This document shows positions 9,001 to 16,733 of a DNA stretch of 17,570 nucleotides, piece by piece. How positions within the stretch are numbered: the first letter of the stretch is position 1; every line of letters begins with the position of its first letter. Location of the stretch: positions 1 to 17,570 of the forward strand of contig BNWE01000020.1 in NCBI GenBank assembly GCA_025998595.1, given 5' to 3'. The notes beneath the pieces are model-generated. The model had not been told where the DNA came from, searched no databases, and saw nothing but the letters and a program-made list of their open reading frames with translations. The position numbers were made by a program, and so were the translations under genes. The stretch is from Alphaproteobacteria bacterium (lineage in GTDB: Bacteria > Pseudomonadota > Alphaproteobacteria > UBA3830).

Positions 9001-12000
9001 AGCAGCAAGTTCGTCAATGGATATAGTTATGATGGTGACGCTGCTAATTTTACCACGATCGATAGTATCGAAGATAATGATGGCAACTATGCCGGTGTGG
9101 TGAATGTCAATGTAGAAAAACTAAAAATCAACGAGTATATGAATTGGAATCTGAACATCAAACCAGATATCTCGAAAAATGGATTGATATGCGATCCGGA
9201 TAATAGAGATCATGATGTAGCTCAATATCTCGCCCAAAGCAGTCCCTCCGACAATTTGAACATTCGCGATGTTGAACTTAACAATGGCGGTGAACACGGC
9301 AAAATTGTCTTAAATATGCTTAATTTTCAGGAATCACCATTTAAACCAAACGAAGATTCGCTTGTAGAAAAGTATGTTTTCAACGTCATGACTTGTGCCG
9401 AAGGATCTAGTATTACCAGAACGCCAGAGCTTTCTAGTGCATATACGTACATAACAGGCAACATTGGTGACTCCGTAGAGAATATGGTAATTCATAATGA
9501 TCATACTCCTCCAGCCGGACTAAACTATTACTCCCTGAGAACCATGCTTGACAATACCACTCATTCCAACACAGTTCTTGGTTTCCTTGTTCTAGAACTA
9601 GAGAAACCAGATGGAGACCCGGAGTATCCGTCAGTACCAGAATTCGGTGAACCAGATATTGGTGATACAGCGCCAGTAGAAACAGTATCGTTTATAAAGC
9701 CATGTATGCCAGCATTGTCAGATGAGCCGCTGCTGGCGTCAGATCTACCGGAGAAAATGTCAATTCTAAGTCCAGATCTGCCACCATCGCCTACTCCGGA
9801 ATGCCATGAGCCAGATGGTGAGGATGACGTGTATGATGCGGATGTATCATGGAATTCTATAGTAAGGAACGCAAATACTCAGACTCATAGTGACGAAGAA
9901 AAATGTCTAGTGATGAGTATTAATTATGAATTACGCCAACAGCAAGAATCCACTAAAATTTCAGTGTTTTCCATGATGAACTCTGCTTCTCATTATGTAA
10001 TCTCTCCAGCACAGCAGATTGTTGGACCGTGGGAGGCAGTGTCGTGGAAAAAACCGCCCATGCCAATACTGCCTGGTGAGCCGCTGTCGGCGCCGTATAC
10101 TGCCGAGAATATAGAAATTGATAGGATGCCGGATGAGCCGCCACAGCCTGTTTCGGAGTCCCATGAACCCGATGGTGAGGATGAAGTGTATGATGTAGAT
10201 GCTGCATGGGATTCTATGATAAGGAACCAAAATACTCAGACTCATAATGACGAAGAATGCGCCGTACTGAGTATTGATTATGGACTCCGCCAGCAGCAAG
10301 AATACACTGTAATTTCAGCGTTTTCTATGTTGAATACAGCTTCTCATTGGGTAATCCCTCCGGCACAGCGAGTCGTGGGACCGTGGGAAGCTGCGCCATG
10401 GCAAAAACCGCCTATGCCAATACTGCCATATGAGCTACTGCCGGCATCGTATACTACTGAAGATATAGAAGTTGATCTAACGCCAGATACGCCGCCACAG
10501 TCTGTTTCGGAGTCCCATGAACCCGATGGTGAGGATGATTCACTTAAAGTGGCTATGAAAGATGAGGAACTTGATAAAGATGGAGATACTGTACCATTAG
10601 AATCGGCATCAATTACGAAGCCGTCTATGCCAATGCTGCCAGCTGAACCGCTGCCGACGTCGTATACTGCTGAGGATATAGAAATTGATCAGATGCCGAA
10701 TGAGCCGCCACAGCCTGTTTCGGAGTCCCATGAACCAGATGGGGAGGATGATTCACTTAAAGTGGCTATGAAAGATGAGGAACTTGATAAAGATGGAGTA
10801 CATGGCAATGATGGAGATACTGCACCGGTGGAATCTGTACCATTTACGAAGCCATCTATGCCAATGCTGCCATATGAGCCGCTGCCAGCATCGTATACTA
10901 CTGAGGATGTAGAAGTTGATCTAACACCAGATACGCCGCCACAGCCTGTTTCGGAGTCCCATGAACCAGATGGTGAGGATGAAGTGTATGATGTAGATGC
11001 GGCATGGGATTCTATGATAAGGAACCAAAATACTCAGACTCATGATGACGAAGAATGCGCCGTACTGAGTATTGATTATGGACTCCGCCAGCAGCAAGAA
11101 TATACTATAATTTCAGCATTTTCTATGTTGAATACAGCTTCTCATTGGATAATTCCTCCGGCACAGCGGATTGTGGGACCGTGGGAAGCTGCGCCATGGC
11201 AAAAACCACCTATGCCGATACTGCCGTATGAGCCGCTGCCGGCATCGTATACAGCTGAGGATATAGAAGTTGATCAAACGCCGGATGAGCCGCCACAGTC
11301 TGTTCCTGAATCCCATGAGCCAAGTGGAGAAGATGATTCACTTAAAGTGGCTATGAAAGATGAGAATCTTGATAAAGATGGAGTACATGGTGATGATGGT
11401 AATACTGCACCAGTAGAATCTGCGCCATTCACGAAGCCATCTATGCCTATACTGCCAGCTGAACCGCTGTCGGCATCGTATACTACGGAGGATATAGAAA
11501 TTAATCGAACGCCGGATGAGCCGCCACAGCCTGTTTCGGAGTCCCATGAACCAGATTCTGAAGATGAAATTCTTGAGGGAGATGAAAAAATTATTGATGA
11601 AGGTGACGGCACAGAAGGTAATAACGTAGATGCCGGAGATATGGCTCCGGTGGAAACAGCGTCTTTCATGAAGCCATCTATACCGATACTGCCGTATGAG
11701 CCGCTGCCAGCGCCATATACTGCTGAGGATATAGAAATTGATCGAACGCCGGATGAGCCGCCTCAGTCTGTTCCAGAATCCCATGAACCAGATGGTGAGG
11801 ATGATTCACTTAAAGTGGTTATGAAAGATGAGAATCTTGATAAAGATGGAGTACATGGTGATGATGGGGATACTGCACCAGTGGAATCTGCGCCATTCAC
11901 GAAGCCGCCTATGCCAATATTGCCAGATGAGCCGCTGCCGGCATCATATACTGCGGAGGATATAGAAATTGATCAAACGCCGGATGAGCCGCCACAGTCT

Positions 12001-13620
12001 GTTCCTGAATCCCATGAGCCAAGTGGAGAAGATGATTCACTTAAAGTGGCTACAAAAGATGATGTACTTGATAGGGATGGGGTACATGGTGATGATGGAG
12101 ATATAGCGCCGGTAGAAACAGCGCCAATTACAAAACCATCTATGCCAATACTGCCTGATGAGCCACTGTCGGCGCCGTACACACCGGAGGACATAGAACT
12201 TTATCTGGGGCCAGGTGTGCCACCAGGTCCTGTTCCTGAATCCCATGAGCCAAGTGGGGAAGGTGACTCACTTGAAGTGGCTACAGAAGATGAGGAACTT
12301 GATAGGGATGGAGTACATGGTGATGATGGAGATATAGCGCCAGTAGAAACAGCGCCAATTACAAAACCATCTATGCCAATACTGCCTGGTGAGCCATTTC
12401 CGGAAGTGTTGAGGAATGATCCAATAGTGATACGTCCGCGAGAGCGAGAGTTGCTAGCAGAGGAAGAGCCAGATGGGGAAGGGGAAGAGAAAAAGATGGA
12501 TGATGCACCGCCATTACCTCCATATCGTCCTGGCGTGGAGCTAATGCACGTTACAAATATACCGGATATCTATGACGCTATCTCTGGTATGTTTGATTGT
12601 GCCCCCTTATGTTCTGACGATTTATCGTGTAGTAAAGGTGATAAATCTGGCAACGGTGCGATTCATGAAGCAATTGGAAAACGTCTATTCTGGAATAGAT
12701 CGTTTTCTATATCATCGACATTAGGAGTTCACGGCAGGCCGGCTGGTATTTATTCCAAAGGTTATGTAACAATATTTGGTTACGATGAACGACCACAGAA
12801 AACTAAGAAAGGATATTTGTTTATGCCAACTATATTTGCCGGATATACCAAAGCAAATCTCAAGCATAGCGACTATCTTAACGGCAACTACAGTGGAGCA
12901 ATAATCGGCGGTAAGCTTTCCTTGTTCAATCAGAAGTGTTGTGGCTTTAATGAAGATAGTCACTTCAAGTTAGATTTAATTGGATCCTATCAGCTCCTGA
13001 ACACAGGAAATGAGTGGTCTTATGCACCGCTCAGTAAAGATGAGGAGAATCGTGAAATAGAAAAGGCTGGACTGAGCGAATGGCAACTAGAAGATCAAGA
13101 TAGATATCGTAATGCAATACGTGACTATCGTCGTAACACTACCGGGAGCGTAGACATCAGAAGCCACCTATTCTCCATTGGAGCAAAAGCTATCGGATGT
13201 ATTCCGTTGGCACGTAATCTTACGCTGATTCCTAGTGTAAGCGGAGACTATTCGTTCGTAATGACAGAGGATACAGATTATTTTCTGAAAAACAAAGATA
13301 CCAACACTATTACCAGCTGTAATCTGAGGAATAAGAATTTTCACAGTGCAAATGCGGCTTTAGGATTAGCTTCGCAGCTTGGGAACGAAAAACAAGGAGC
13401 TAATATCGGAGTAAAACTTAACCATAGGTTTGGTGGATCACAAAAGGGGGCAACGGATTACGGAGACGTCAACTACATTGGGAAAACAAGAAATAGCGTC
13501 GAATACAATGCCTCAATACATAAGAGATGTCAGAATGGACAACTTATCATTGGAGTCTCCAAAAAGGCCGGCGCCAGAAATGGATTTGCACTAAAAGTCG
13601 AGATGTCATTCAAAATATAA
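3073..13620 (+). CDS. Giant autotransporter (type V secretion) with repeat-rich passenger
   Basis: A single 3515-residue frame encodes a surface protein. An export signal has a long charged n-region, a hydrophobic core at about residues 31-50, and a likely cut after VYA (52). Residues about 235-680 hold 16 Trp-x-Asn beta repeats. Residues about 1028-1556 are Ala/Lys/Glu-rich and predicted helical. Residues 1557-2175 return to passenger-like beta sequence, for example KGTLYIKGDNSGF near 1758. Residues 2211 to about 3116 are proline/acidic cassettes. Residues about 3194-3515 form the outer-membrane beta-barrel that translocates the passenger, with alternating strands such as YLFMPTIFAGYTKANLKHSD and LTLIPSVSGDYSFV, ending in MSFKI. 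The terminal residue is not aromatic, but Phe lies at -2. The start at 3073 has a weak GGTG upstream; Met16 (3118) is an alternative. No frameshift or stop interrupts it. The host ligand is unknown. Confidence 0.9.
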   Translation: MSCIYCIIRDFLEQMKIILGAKLRDRVFFRILSVAIFSVLCFLIWHSLLVYATDIPDERLILATGDSEGGLDANEKVILYDGLENEKLKVDKTDGGGGKWTGSGTDRTPTATVFTIGYEDNTISTSPYTATLKKKSGDINTVTLSFKTDKNINANHANNKDVTNLGELTGSTTHSIDFPVPSKIYTIGGQIISTSPARSFFFGKNLNIYAMHSGDNSGFDPSAGNTSYQTKLSSNASGKVAWKNAGTFIFNGGFASVETSNGEAHWANSGNIISASNKWISPTWPNGNNLNAYANGASGAAWLNTGTIKSTHYAHLYAASKNSGNAVWTNYNSGNIKLRHGGSLRAMCGVLNDNGTVKTTAPGNATWLNKTGGRIESAFDHLDTYALATDGLAYWTNCGPLKSEFTLDAHADGTEGATWKNYSSIEITDDRSDTYNSHLYANSTKGASEWTNNGFITFLGSGTWALSSDRASLDKQPDKLTAYASGGTNARWTNKGTITIEKDGVDMHANSGSGSADWVNEGVINVRKDLADMYADSAKGASTWKNMKSIDIAGKLTAYAKGKDSVNWTNDGSIIGRNQADMYASSTTAVAKWANEKSINIVSGKFTAYAGGYNAFWTNNGKLGMDGGGDIYALSTNPNAENKTIWENNGVLYANETVRAFAQGKNHSWINGNKAKIPAEDRNYVNVDDGKAKIYVDGGRFEIGAFDANQKGDDAYIDEYGIARLMNGNYAQNYGTIAVRSNLTNSNTPQSIILRSDLYNYGTVDLSQAGYLDFKEHKIINGISGIDPDFVPNVRANEESNDKKYGTKNNFGEENEISTENPKYYKNAACHDLYDEDFRKFCYVDIKDFQHEFDIKLRGNVSINNLGDIVRGVKDQRSSTANHGSPDAFGNYDALKNSFGPSDIDEFGNIKKESLDRTLVELGVIVPGIPKYDQVTVVPLGISSRQVPPMNIKGVNGYYAYYDADGKIFYASDNIIPGNNYIYRREDSMGRGLDDHDHWVDRAIYVGLEEDKGKGPTERSEIIVNLVNRENRGTMDSLLATARNYASVTALGALNRLTADIIKNIGEAQTASNIYANLNAAKSFFSDITTASTANDVHGHFADAIQKIEATSDVIEPLNIVKNAINSAKTTNTQLESIWEYLNDGKKLARKALLDCDPLRTDVDSLLPANMDVNDALGIAKENVRNTITNSSDAKIAKYNAALNILSDECKTIAGSAFTKAKAEFNAYANSHAGTIVNDAKKAISIGRDMATDDTVKRQLDAIIKTVNDKATAIQAFENAGALIYGTNNIDGFSAISTIDATIGALGSNSFGGTLEILKKIGDSNSTLISDAFTACADDTLTAPLTSDVTYVGAINVAKKTIEEKKLEHVRAREQSDIIDYLLDPNKLAIRALSEAKEMITSIVSEPNAAGATLLGLDLDNSNVARSIVADSLNNAKVAMRDLEGGVAFNLRKYGAEAYKAFSTRPDGVENITGSDAAGNAAAAVYVEQANDELKKLENITDNTSEHDVFQILSTATAALHAAPEETGISEESREKINSYLAIVKNIHVNLEHNLAFNGGIYSIAGYKTGYVNYDKFDDSNAGSYIGDVEDVSKRVIINQFAKDYDVTYTNGKYNTEEDGGNRFKKGVDYIYYAGNNSWYNGIFNLNGGGLQTTDANGQITKYGTVAEFSPNSALFGGDINAEDGAQIIWHGGAKNPNNRPTITLYRNSDLMFDFPLGRNSIFSEYATIKSDPHKDQNKADTVSASDSYFHPASVHLNKGTLYIKGDNSGFMGDIYAEDKAKFIVKSRRNGIKVVNGVGESGGVVVPWINPNGYIYQGIMFGGTLRLEDENQIATVETSETMKSTLAVPRGTLQIDAITSNSEEAPKKKVHDLIIGGAKKENASSNDIYGAYARCFVNFSGADLGAKNEEGSDDGKIDVIGKRSVLKVREDTRINNLTVDGGVLRLRPTAEYKGINDTNPKLMLTGLTKFGSTLETSSKFVNGYSYDGDAANFTTIDSIEDNDGNYAGVVNVNVEKLKINEYMNWNLNIKPDISKNGLICDPDNRDHDVAQYLAQSSPSDNLNIRDVELNNGGEHGKIVLNMLNFQESPFKPNEDSLVEKYVFNVMTCAEGSSITRTPELSSAYTYITGNIGDSVENMVIHNDHTPPAGLNYYSLRTMLDNTTHSNTVLGFLVLELEKPDGDPEYPSVPEFGEPDIGDTAPVETVSFIKPCMPALSDEPLLASDLPEKMSILSPDLPPSPTPECHEPDGEDDVYDADVSWNSIVRNANTQTHSDEEKCLVMSINYELRQQQESTKISVFSMMNSASHYVISPAQQIVGPWEAVSWKKPPMPILPGEPLSAPYTAENIEIDRMPDEPPQPVSESHEPDGEDEVYDVDAAWDSMIRNQNTQTHNDEECAVLSIDYGLRQQQEYTVISAFSMLNTASHWVIPPAQRVVGPWEAAPWQKPPMPILPYELLPASYTTEDIEVDLTPDTPPQSVSESHEPDGEDDSLKVAMKDEELDKDGDTVPLESASITKPSMPMLPAEPLPTSYTAEDIEIDQMPNEPPQPVSESHEPDGEDDSLKVAMKDEELDKDGVHGNDGDTAPVESVPFTKPSMPMLPYEPLPASYTTEDVEVDLTPDTPPQPVSESHEPDGEDEVYDVDAAWDSMIRNQNTQTHDDEECAVLSIDYGLRQQQEYTIISAFSMLNTASHWIIPPAQRIVGPWEAAPWQKPPMPILPYEPLPASYTAEDIEVDQTPDEPPQSVPESHEPSGEDDSLKVAMKDENLDKDGVHGDDGNTAPVESAPFTKPSMPILPAEPLSASYTTEDIEINRTPDEPPQPVSESHEPDSEDEILEGDEKIIDEGDGTEGNNVDAGDMAPVETASFMKPSIPILPYEPLPAPYTAEDIEIDRTPDEPPQSVPESHEPDGEDDSLKVVMKDENLDKDGVHGDDGDTAPVESAPFTKPPMPILPDEPLPASYTAEDIEIDQTPDEPPQSVPESHEPSGEDDSLKVATKDDVLDRDGVHGDDGDIAPVETAPITKPSMPILPDEPLSAPYTPEDIELYLGPGVPPGPVPESHEPSGEGDSLEVATEDEELDRDGVHGDDGDIAPVETAPITKPSMPILPGEPFPEVLRNDPIVIRPRERELLAEEEPDGEGEEKKMDDAPPLPPYRPGVELMHVTNIPDIYDAISGMFDCAPLCSDDLSCSKGDKSGNGAIHEAIGKRLFWNRSFSISSTLGVHGRPAGIYSKGYVTIFGYDERPQKTKKGYLFMPTIFAGYTKANLKHSDYLNGNYSGAIIGGKLSLFNQKCCGFNEDSHFKLDLIGSYQLLNTGNEWSYAPLSKDEENREIEKAGLSEWQLEDQDRYRNAIRDYRRNTTGSVDIRSHLFSIGAKAIGCIPLARNLTLIPSVSGDYSFVMTEDTDYFLKNKDTNTITSCNLRNKNFHSANAALGLASQLGNEKQGANIGVKLNHRFGGSQKGATDYGDVNYIGKTRNSVEYNASIHKRCQNGQLIIGVSKKAGARNGFALKVEMSFKI
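3789..5100 (+). repeat. Sixteen Trp-x-Asn beta repeats in the autotransporter passenger
   Basis: The repeat unit reads approximately hhAxAxG-x-Ala-x-Trp-x-Asn-x-Gly-x-Ile. The tryptophans fall at residues 242, 266, 302, 328, 367, 395, 419, 450, 492, 518, 544, 568, 593, 617, 646 and 669 of the 3515-residue protein. Most spacings are 23-26 residues, and the longer ones reflect inserted loops. In the later repeats two flavours tend to alternate, one with a TAYAxG lead-in and one with a DMYAxS lead-in, suggesting growth partly by doubling of a unit of about 50 residues. The regular beta/turn pattern is typical of a stacked passenger fold. This is direct reading; no repeat family was matched. Confidence 0.75.
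9703..12369 (+). repeat. Ten tandem Pro/acidic cassettes (plus a partial eleventh) with interchangeable tails
   Basis: Each unit begins with a head module of about 40 residues, MPILPxEPLPASYTxEDIE followed by an acidic TPDEPPQ and ESHEPDGED. One of several tails follows. A long tail of about 78 residues, rich in Asn, Gln and Trp (AAWDSMIRNQNTQTH, then GLRQQQEY), occurs in units 1, 2 and 5. A short acidic tail (DSLKVAMKDE, then DGVHGDDGDTAPVE) occurs in units 3, 4, 6, 8, 9 and 10. A third tail (EGDEKIIDEGDG) occurs in unit 7. Units start at 9703, 10057, 10411, 10624, 10855, 11209, 11440, 11677, 11908 and 12139, and a partial head at 12370. Lengths are exactly 354 bases for long-tail units, 231 for most short-tail units, 213 for unit 3 and 237 for unit 7, all multiples of three, so the frame survives gain or loss of units. 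Confidence 0.92.
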
Positions 13621-13632
13621 AGCAAAAGCGAA

Positions 13633-13654
13633 CGGGCAGTGTCGTATCTGCCCG
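13633..13654 (+). terminator. Stem-loop after the autotransporter gene, probable terminator
   Basis: CGGGCAG (13633-13639) pairs perfectly with CTGCCCG (13648-13654) around an 8-base loop, starting 13 bases after the autotransporter stop codon. The GC-rich stem in AT-rich surroundings and its position suggest transcription termination. The downstream sequence has only scattered T residues, so termination may be partial or factor-assisted. Confidence 0.5.
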
Positions 13655-13751
13655 CAGTACTCTTAATAATGCGTATCTATACGTCTTCAACCTGAGGAGT
13701 TGGGTTTTGCGAAGAATTGGAAGTTGGCAGTAATGCGCCACTTCATTGTTT

Positions 13752-13780
13752 TTGACAATATTTGGCTAGTTTTTTTAAAA
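13752..13780 (+). promoter_or_regulatory. Candidate promoter for the metallopeptidase-ankyrin gene
   Basis: A perfect TTGACA (-35) at 13752-13757 is followed after 16 bases by TTTAAA at 13774-13779, a weak match to TATAAT. The start codon lies about 80 bases downstream. The surrounding 13741-13850 stretch is strongly AT-rich. Together with the upstream stem-loop it suggests that this gene has its own transcript. A second -10-like TATACA at 13789 lacks a good -35. Confidence 0.4.
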
Positions 13781-13859
13781 AATGCATTTATACAATTTCG
13801 GATTAACGAAATATTAATATATTTCTGCAATAATAAAACATTATATGTGGAGAAAAAAA

Positions 13860-16733
13860 ATGAAACGCATTGTAATATCGAGCTATTTTTTGGCAATGTG
13901 TCTATCAATTGGAGAAGAGGAATGCGCAGCGGCACAGATCAGTAGCGCTTCAGCAGCATCTAACTCATCAGCCGAACAAAGCGATGCGGGCGCAAACCCT
14001 TTTACCACAAAAGAATATCAGGAATGGGTGAAAAAATTTTACGCACAAAATCGCTTGGGAAAATCGCTTGACGAAATTCTACGCAGAATGACTGTGCCTG
14101 ATGATTCCAAACTTCGATATATCAAAAAAATGTTTGGGATTGATAAAGTAAATGTAGGAGGGAAAGAAGTCGAAACCATAGACTTATCGTGGCCAAATAT
14201 GAGACGGATATTTAAAAAATGCTTGGAAAATGAATTTAGTTTTAGGGATAGAGAATATGGCGTGCGAGCAAGAAAATTGCTGAATCTAATCAAAAAGACG
14301 GAGTGGCTTTCGTATGGTCACTTTTCTCTAACCGCAGGACAGATAAAGGAAACAATTGATCTTTGTCTACGTGGAAACAAAAGCCTTTTTGTTTTGAAGG
14401 CGGTGAATCAAAAATTAAAACAAGAGTTAAAACAAAAATTAGCTCCCAAAGACTTGTATGCTTGTTTCGAAAAGCATCTGAAGCAAATGTTGAAAACATA
14501 CTCTGGTTTTCAGCGACTTATGTCATTGCTAGCTGTTAGTATATTGAATTCAACGGGGGCAGATTCCTTCGTAAAAGATCACAATAGAATTGGAGTTGTC
14601 GAGGATAACAAAGATGGTAATCGTTATCGTCTTACTGGTGTTCATGGCAGAAGTATATGGCTAAAAGAAGCGACTTTCAAAAAAGAAGAATATGATACTA
14701 CTGGCTGGACAGCTCGCACATCGATTTTTCACGAAATTTCACATGCATATCATGATATGCTTGGATTAGCCATTGATGGTTGTGAAGTGCCAAGCATATT
14801 GAATTCAAATGGTATCGATTTTCTAGGACTTTTCTTTCCAATGCTAGCTAGGAACGAAATGGACATAGCTGTCGAAGCAATTGGCCAATACATAGATAGA
14901 ACAATTGATAAAACGATAGACGAAACATCTTTCATAGATGATATGAAAAACTGTATGAAATCCAAAGATATGGGAATAATAAGGAACATCTTCAAGGTGA
15001 TAATTGACTGTGGATTTGGAGGCGTTTTCTTTTCCAAGGAAAATGAAAATCTTGAAATAAAAAACGTAACGAAAGATATGCTTGCAAAGGCTATTTATGT
15101 GTACAGCTCTGCCATTCACCATAAAAAAAGCAATGATGGGAGTTGTGCAAAAGATGGCTATGTGAATTATCCATACAAAACGATATTTACCGATGCTGAA
15201 GAGATGTTGACCATAACGGGATTGGCTCCCATAACGGATAGCAGCTATAACACATATCTTATAAAAGATGAGCAAAATGAGGAAACTCACAAGACAGCGC
15301 ATCGGGAAAATTCTGGAGATGAAGTGTGGGGCAGTCAGTTTAGATTTCATTGCAATCTAGACAAAGCGGGGGTGGCTAATACTATCATGTCTAATATCAA
15401 TGGCATATTCATCAGAAAAGCTGCAGCTTCTATCCAAGATGATACTACAATGTTGATAAGAGCAATACCTTCGTTTAAGCCAAAAACTTTAAGGCTCTCC
15501 CTAGCAAGTACAGAATACAACAATAAATCTATAGAATACCAAAATGAGTCTACTGAAAAATTGCATGAAGCCATGTATGGCGAAGATAATGGGGCAATAG
15601 TACGTCTATTGAATGCCAAAGCAGATCCAAATGCTAAAAATCAAACAGGCAAAACTCCATTGGGCATGGCCATAACGTTGAAAAAATTGGACGCTATGAG
15701 GATATTGCTGGAGCATGGAGCAAATCCGAATGCTCCTAATGAAAATGGCGATACTATGCTGCATATGGCTCTAGAATCGGGAAATATTGGCGCCGTGAAG
15801 GTCTTACTGGAGCATGGAGCAAATCCGAACGTTCCGAACAAAGAAGGCAATTCTCCATTGCATTGCGTGTATTACAAAGATGATAAGAATATGGTTAAAT
15901 TTCTTCTGGATAGCGGAGCTGACGCAGGCACACTATTGCATCGGGCAGCTAAGGAAGGAAAGAAAGATATGGCTAAGCTTCTTCTGCCCAAATCCAATGT
16001 GAACGCGAGAGATAGGGGAGGCAAAGCACCGTTACATTTTGCAGCCGAAATGGGATGCGATAAAGTTGCCGATATCCTTCTGGAAAGACCAAAAATCAAC
16101 GTGAATGCAAAGGATGCAGAAGGCAAAACGCCATTGCATTTTGCGGCAGCAAATGGACGCGACAAGGTAGTTTTGATTCTTCTGGATAAAGGTAAGGCTA
16201 ACGTGGACAGAAAAGATATGGAGGGTAAAACGCCACTGCATTATGCTGCTGTAAATGGGCATAGTAAGGTTATTGAGCTTCTTTTTGCGCGTAAAGCCAT
16301 TGTGAAAAAAGACAAAAATGGCAAAACGCCGTTGCATTATGCTGCCATAAAGGGGTATGGTAAGGTTGTAGAGCTTCTTCTGAGAGGGAAAGCCAATGTA
16401 CATGCAAAAGATAATGAAGAAAAAAGGCCATTGCATTATGCTGCTGAAAATGGGCACAGCAAGGTAGCGGAGCTCCTTCTGAAGAATGGAGCCAATGCAC
16501 ATGCAAAGGATAAAAATGGCAAAACGCCTATTGTATTGGCATCCGAGAGTGGACATAAGAATGTTGTAGCAATTTTTGCGCGTTTTCTGGGTAAAAAGAC
16601 CATGGAAAAGACAAGAGGCAACAAAAGCAAAACGCCTATGTGGTCTGCATCTGAAAACAAACATAAGAACATTGAGGGAATTGCTAAGGAATTGTTACCA
16701 AGTAAACTGGACTCACCATTCTCGTATAGATGA
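13860..16733 (+). CDS. Exported zinc metallopeptidase-like protein with C-terminal ankyrin repeats
   Basis: A protein of about 957 residues begins with a short signal peptide (MKRIVISSYFLAMCLSI, likely cut after CAAA). The start at 13860 is chosen over the in-frame ATG at 13845 because GGAG at 13849-13852 lies 7 bases before it. Residues about 30-285 are helical and unrecognised. A zincin motif, FHEISHAYHD, places ligands His291 and His295 and catalytic Glu292. Downstream, DAEEMLTITGL around Glu447-Glu448 resembles the third-ligand segment of M91 (NleD-like) effector peptidases, though the gap is long. Residues about 565-950 carry about 11-12 ankyrin repeats of about 33 residues with repeated TPLHYAA and VxELLL cores. 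The fourth repeat is shortened and the last two are degenerate. Ankyrin proteins of intracellular bacteria often bind host proteins, so an effector role is plausible but inferred. The substrate is unknown. Confidence 0.8.
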   Translation: MKRIVISSYFLAMCLSIGEEECAAAQISSASAASNSSAEQSDAGANPFTTKEYQEWVKKFYAQNRLGKSLDEILRRMTVPDDSKLRYIKKMFGIDKVNVGGKEVETIDLSWPNMRRIFKKCLENEFSFRDREYGVRARKLLNLIKKTEWLSYGHFSLTAGQIKETIDLCLRGNKSLFVLKAVNQKLKQELKQKLAPKDLYACFEKHLKQMLKTYSGFQRLMSLLAVSILNSTGADSFVKDHNRIGVVEDNKDGNRYRLTGVHGRSIWLKEATFKKEEYDTTGWTARTSIFHEISHAYHDMLGLAIDGCEVPSILNSNGIDFLGLFFPMLARNEMDIAVEAIGQYIDRTIDKTIDETSFIDDMKNCMKSKDMGIIRNIFKVIIDCGFGGVFFSKENENLEIKNVTKDMLAKAIYVYSSAIHHKKSNDGSCAKDGYVNYPYKTIFTDAEEMLTITGLAPITDSSYNTYLIKDEQNEETHKTAHRENSGDEVWGSQFRFHCNLDKAGVANTIMSNINGIFIRKAAASIQDDTTMLIRAIPSFKPKTLRLSLASTEYNNKSIEYQNESTEKLHEAMYGEDNGAIVRLLNAKADPNAKNQTGKTPLGMAITLKKLDAMRILLEHGANPNAPNENGDTMLHMALESGNIGAVKVLLEHGANPNVPNKEGNSPLHCVYYKDDKNMVKFLLDSGADAGTLLHRAAKEGKKDMAKLLLPKSNVNARDRGGKAPLHFAAEMGCDKVADILLERPKINVNAKDAEGKTPLHFAAANGRDKVVLILLDKGKANVDRKDMEGKTPLHYAAVNGHSKVIELLFARKAIVKKDKNGKTPLHYAAIKGYGKVVELLLRGKANVHAKDNEEKRPLHYAAENGHSKVAELLLKNGANAHAKDKNGKTPIVLASESGHKNVVAIFARFLGKKTMEKTRGNKSKTPMWSASENKHKNIEGIAKELLPSKLDSPFSYR

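Noticed and set aside
9953..12246. Minus-strand open frames opposite the cassette array, some Ser/Gly-rich and themselves repetitive
   Set aside because: They mirror the strongly biased plus-strand repeats, have no start signals or recognised domains, and the plus-strand frame is continuous across them.
9703..12369. Regularly spaced repeats considered as a CRISPR-like or other non-coding array
   Set aside because: Repeat lengths are hundreds of bases, all in frame, with mostly synonymous or conservative changes, which shows coding repeats.
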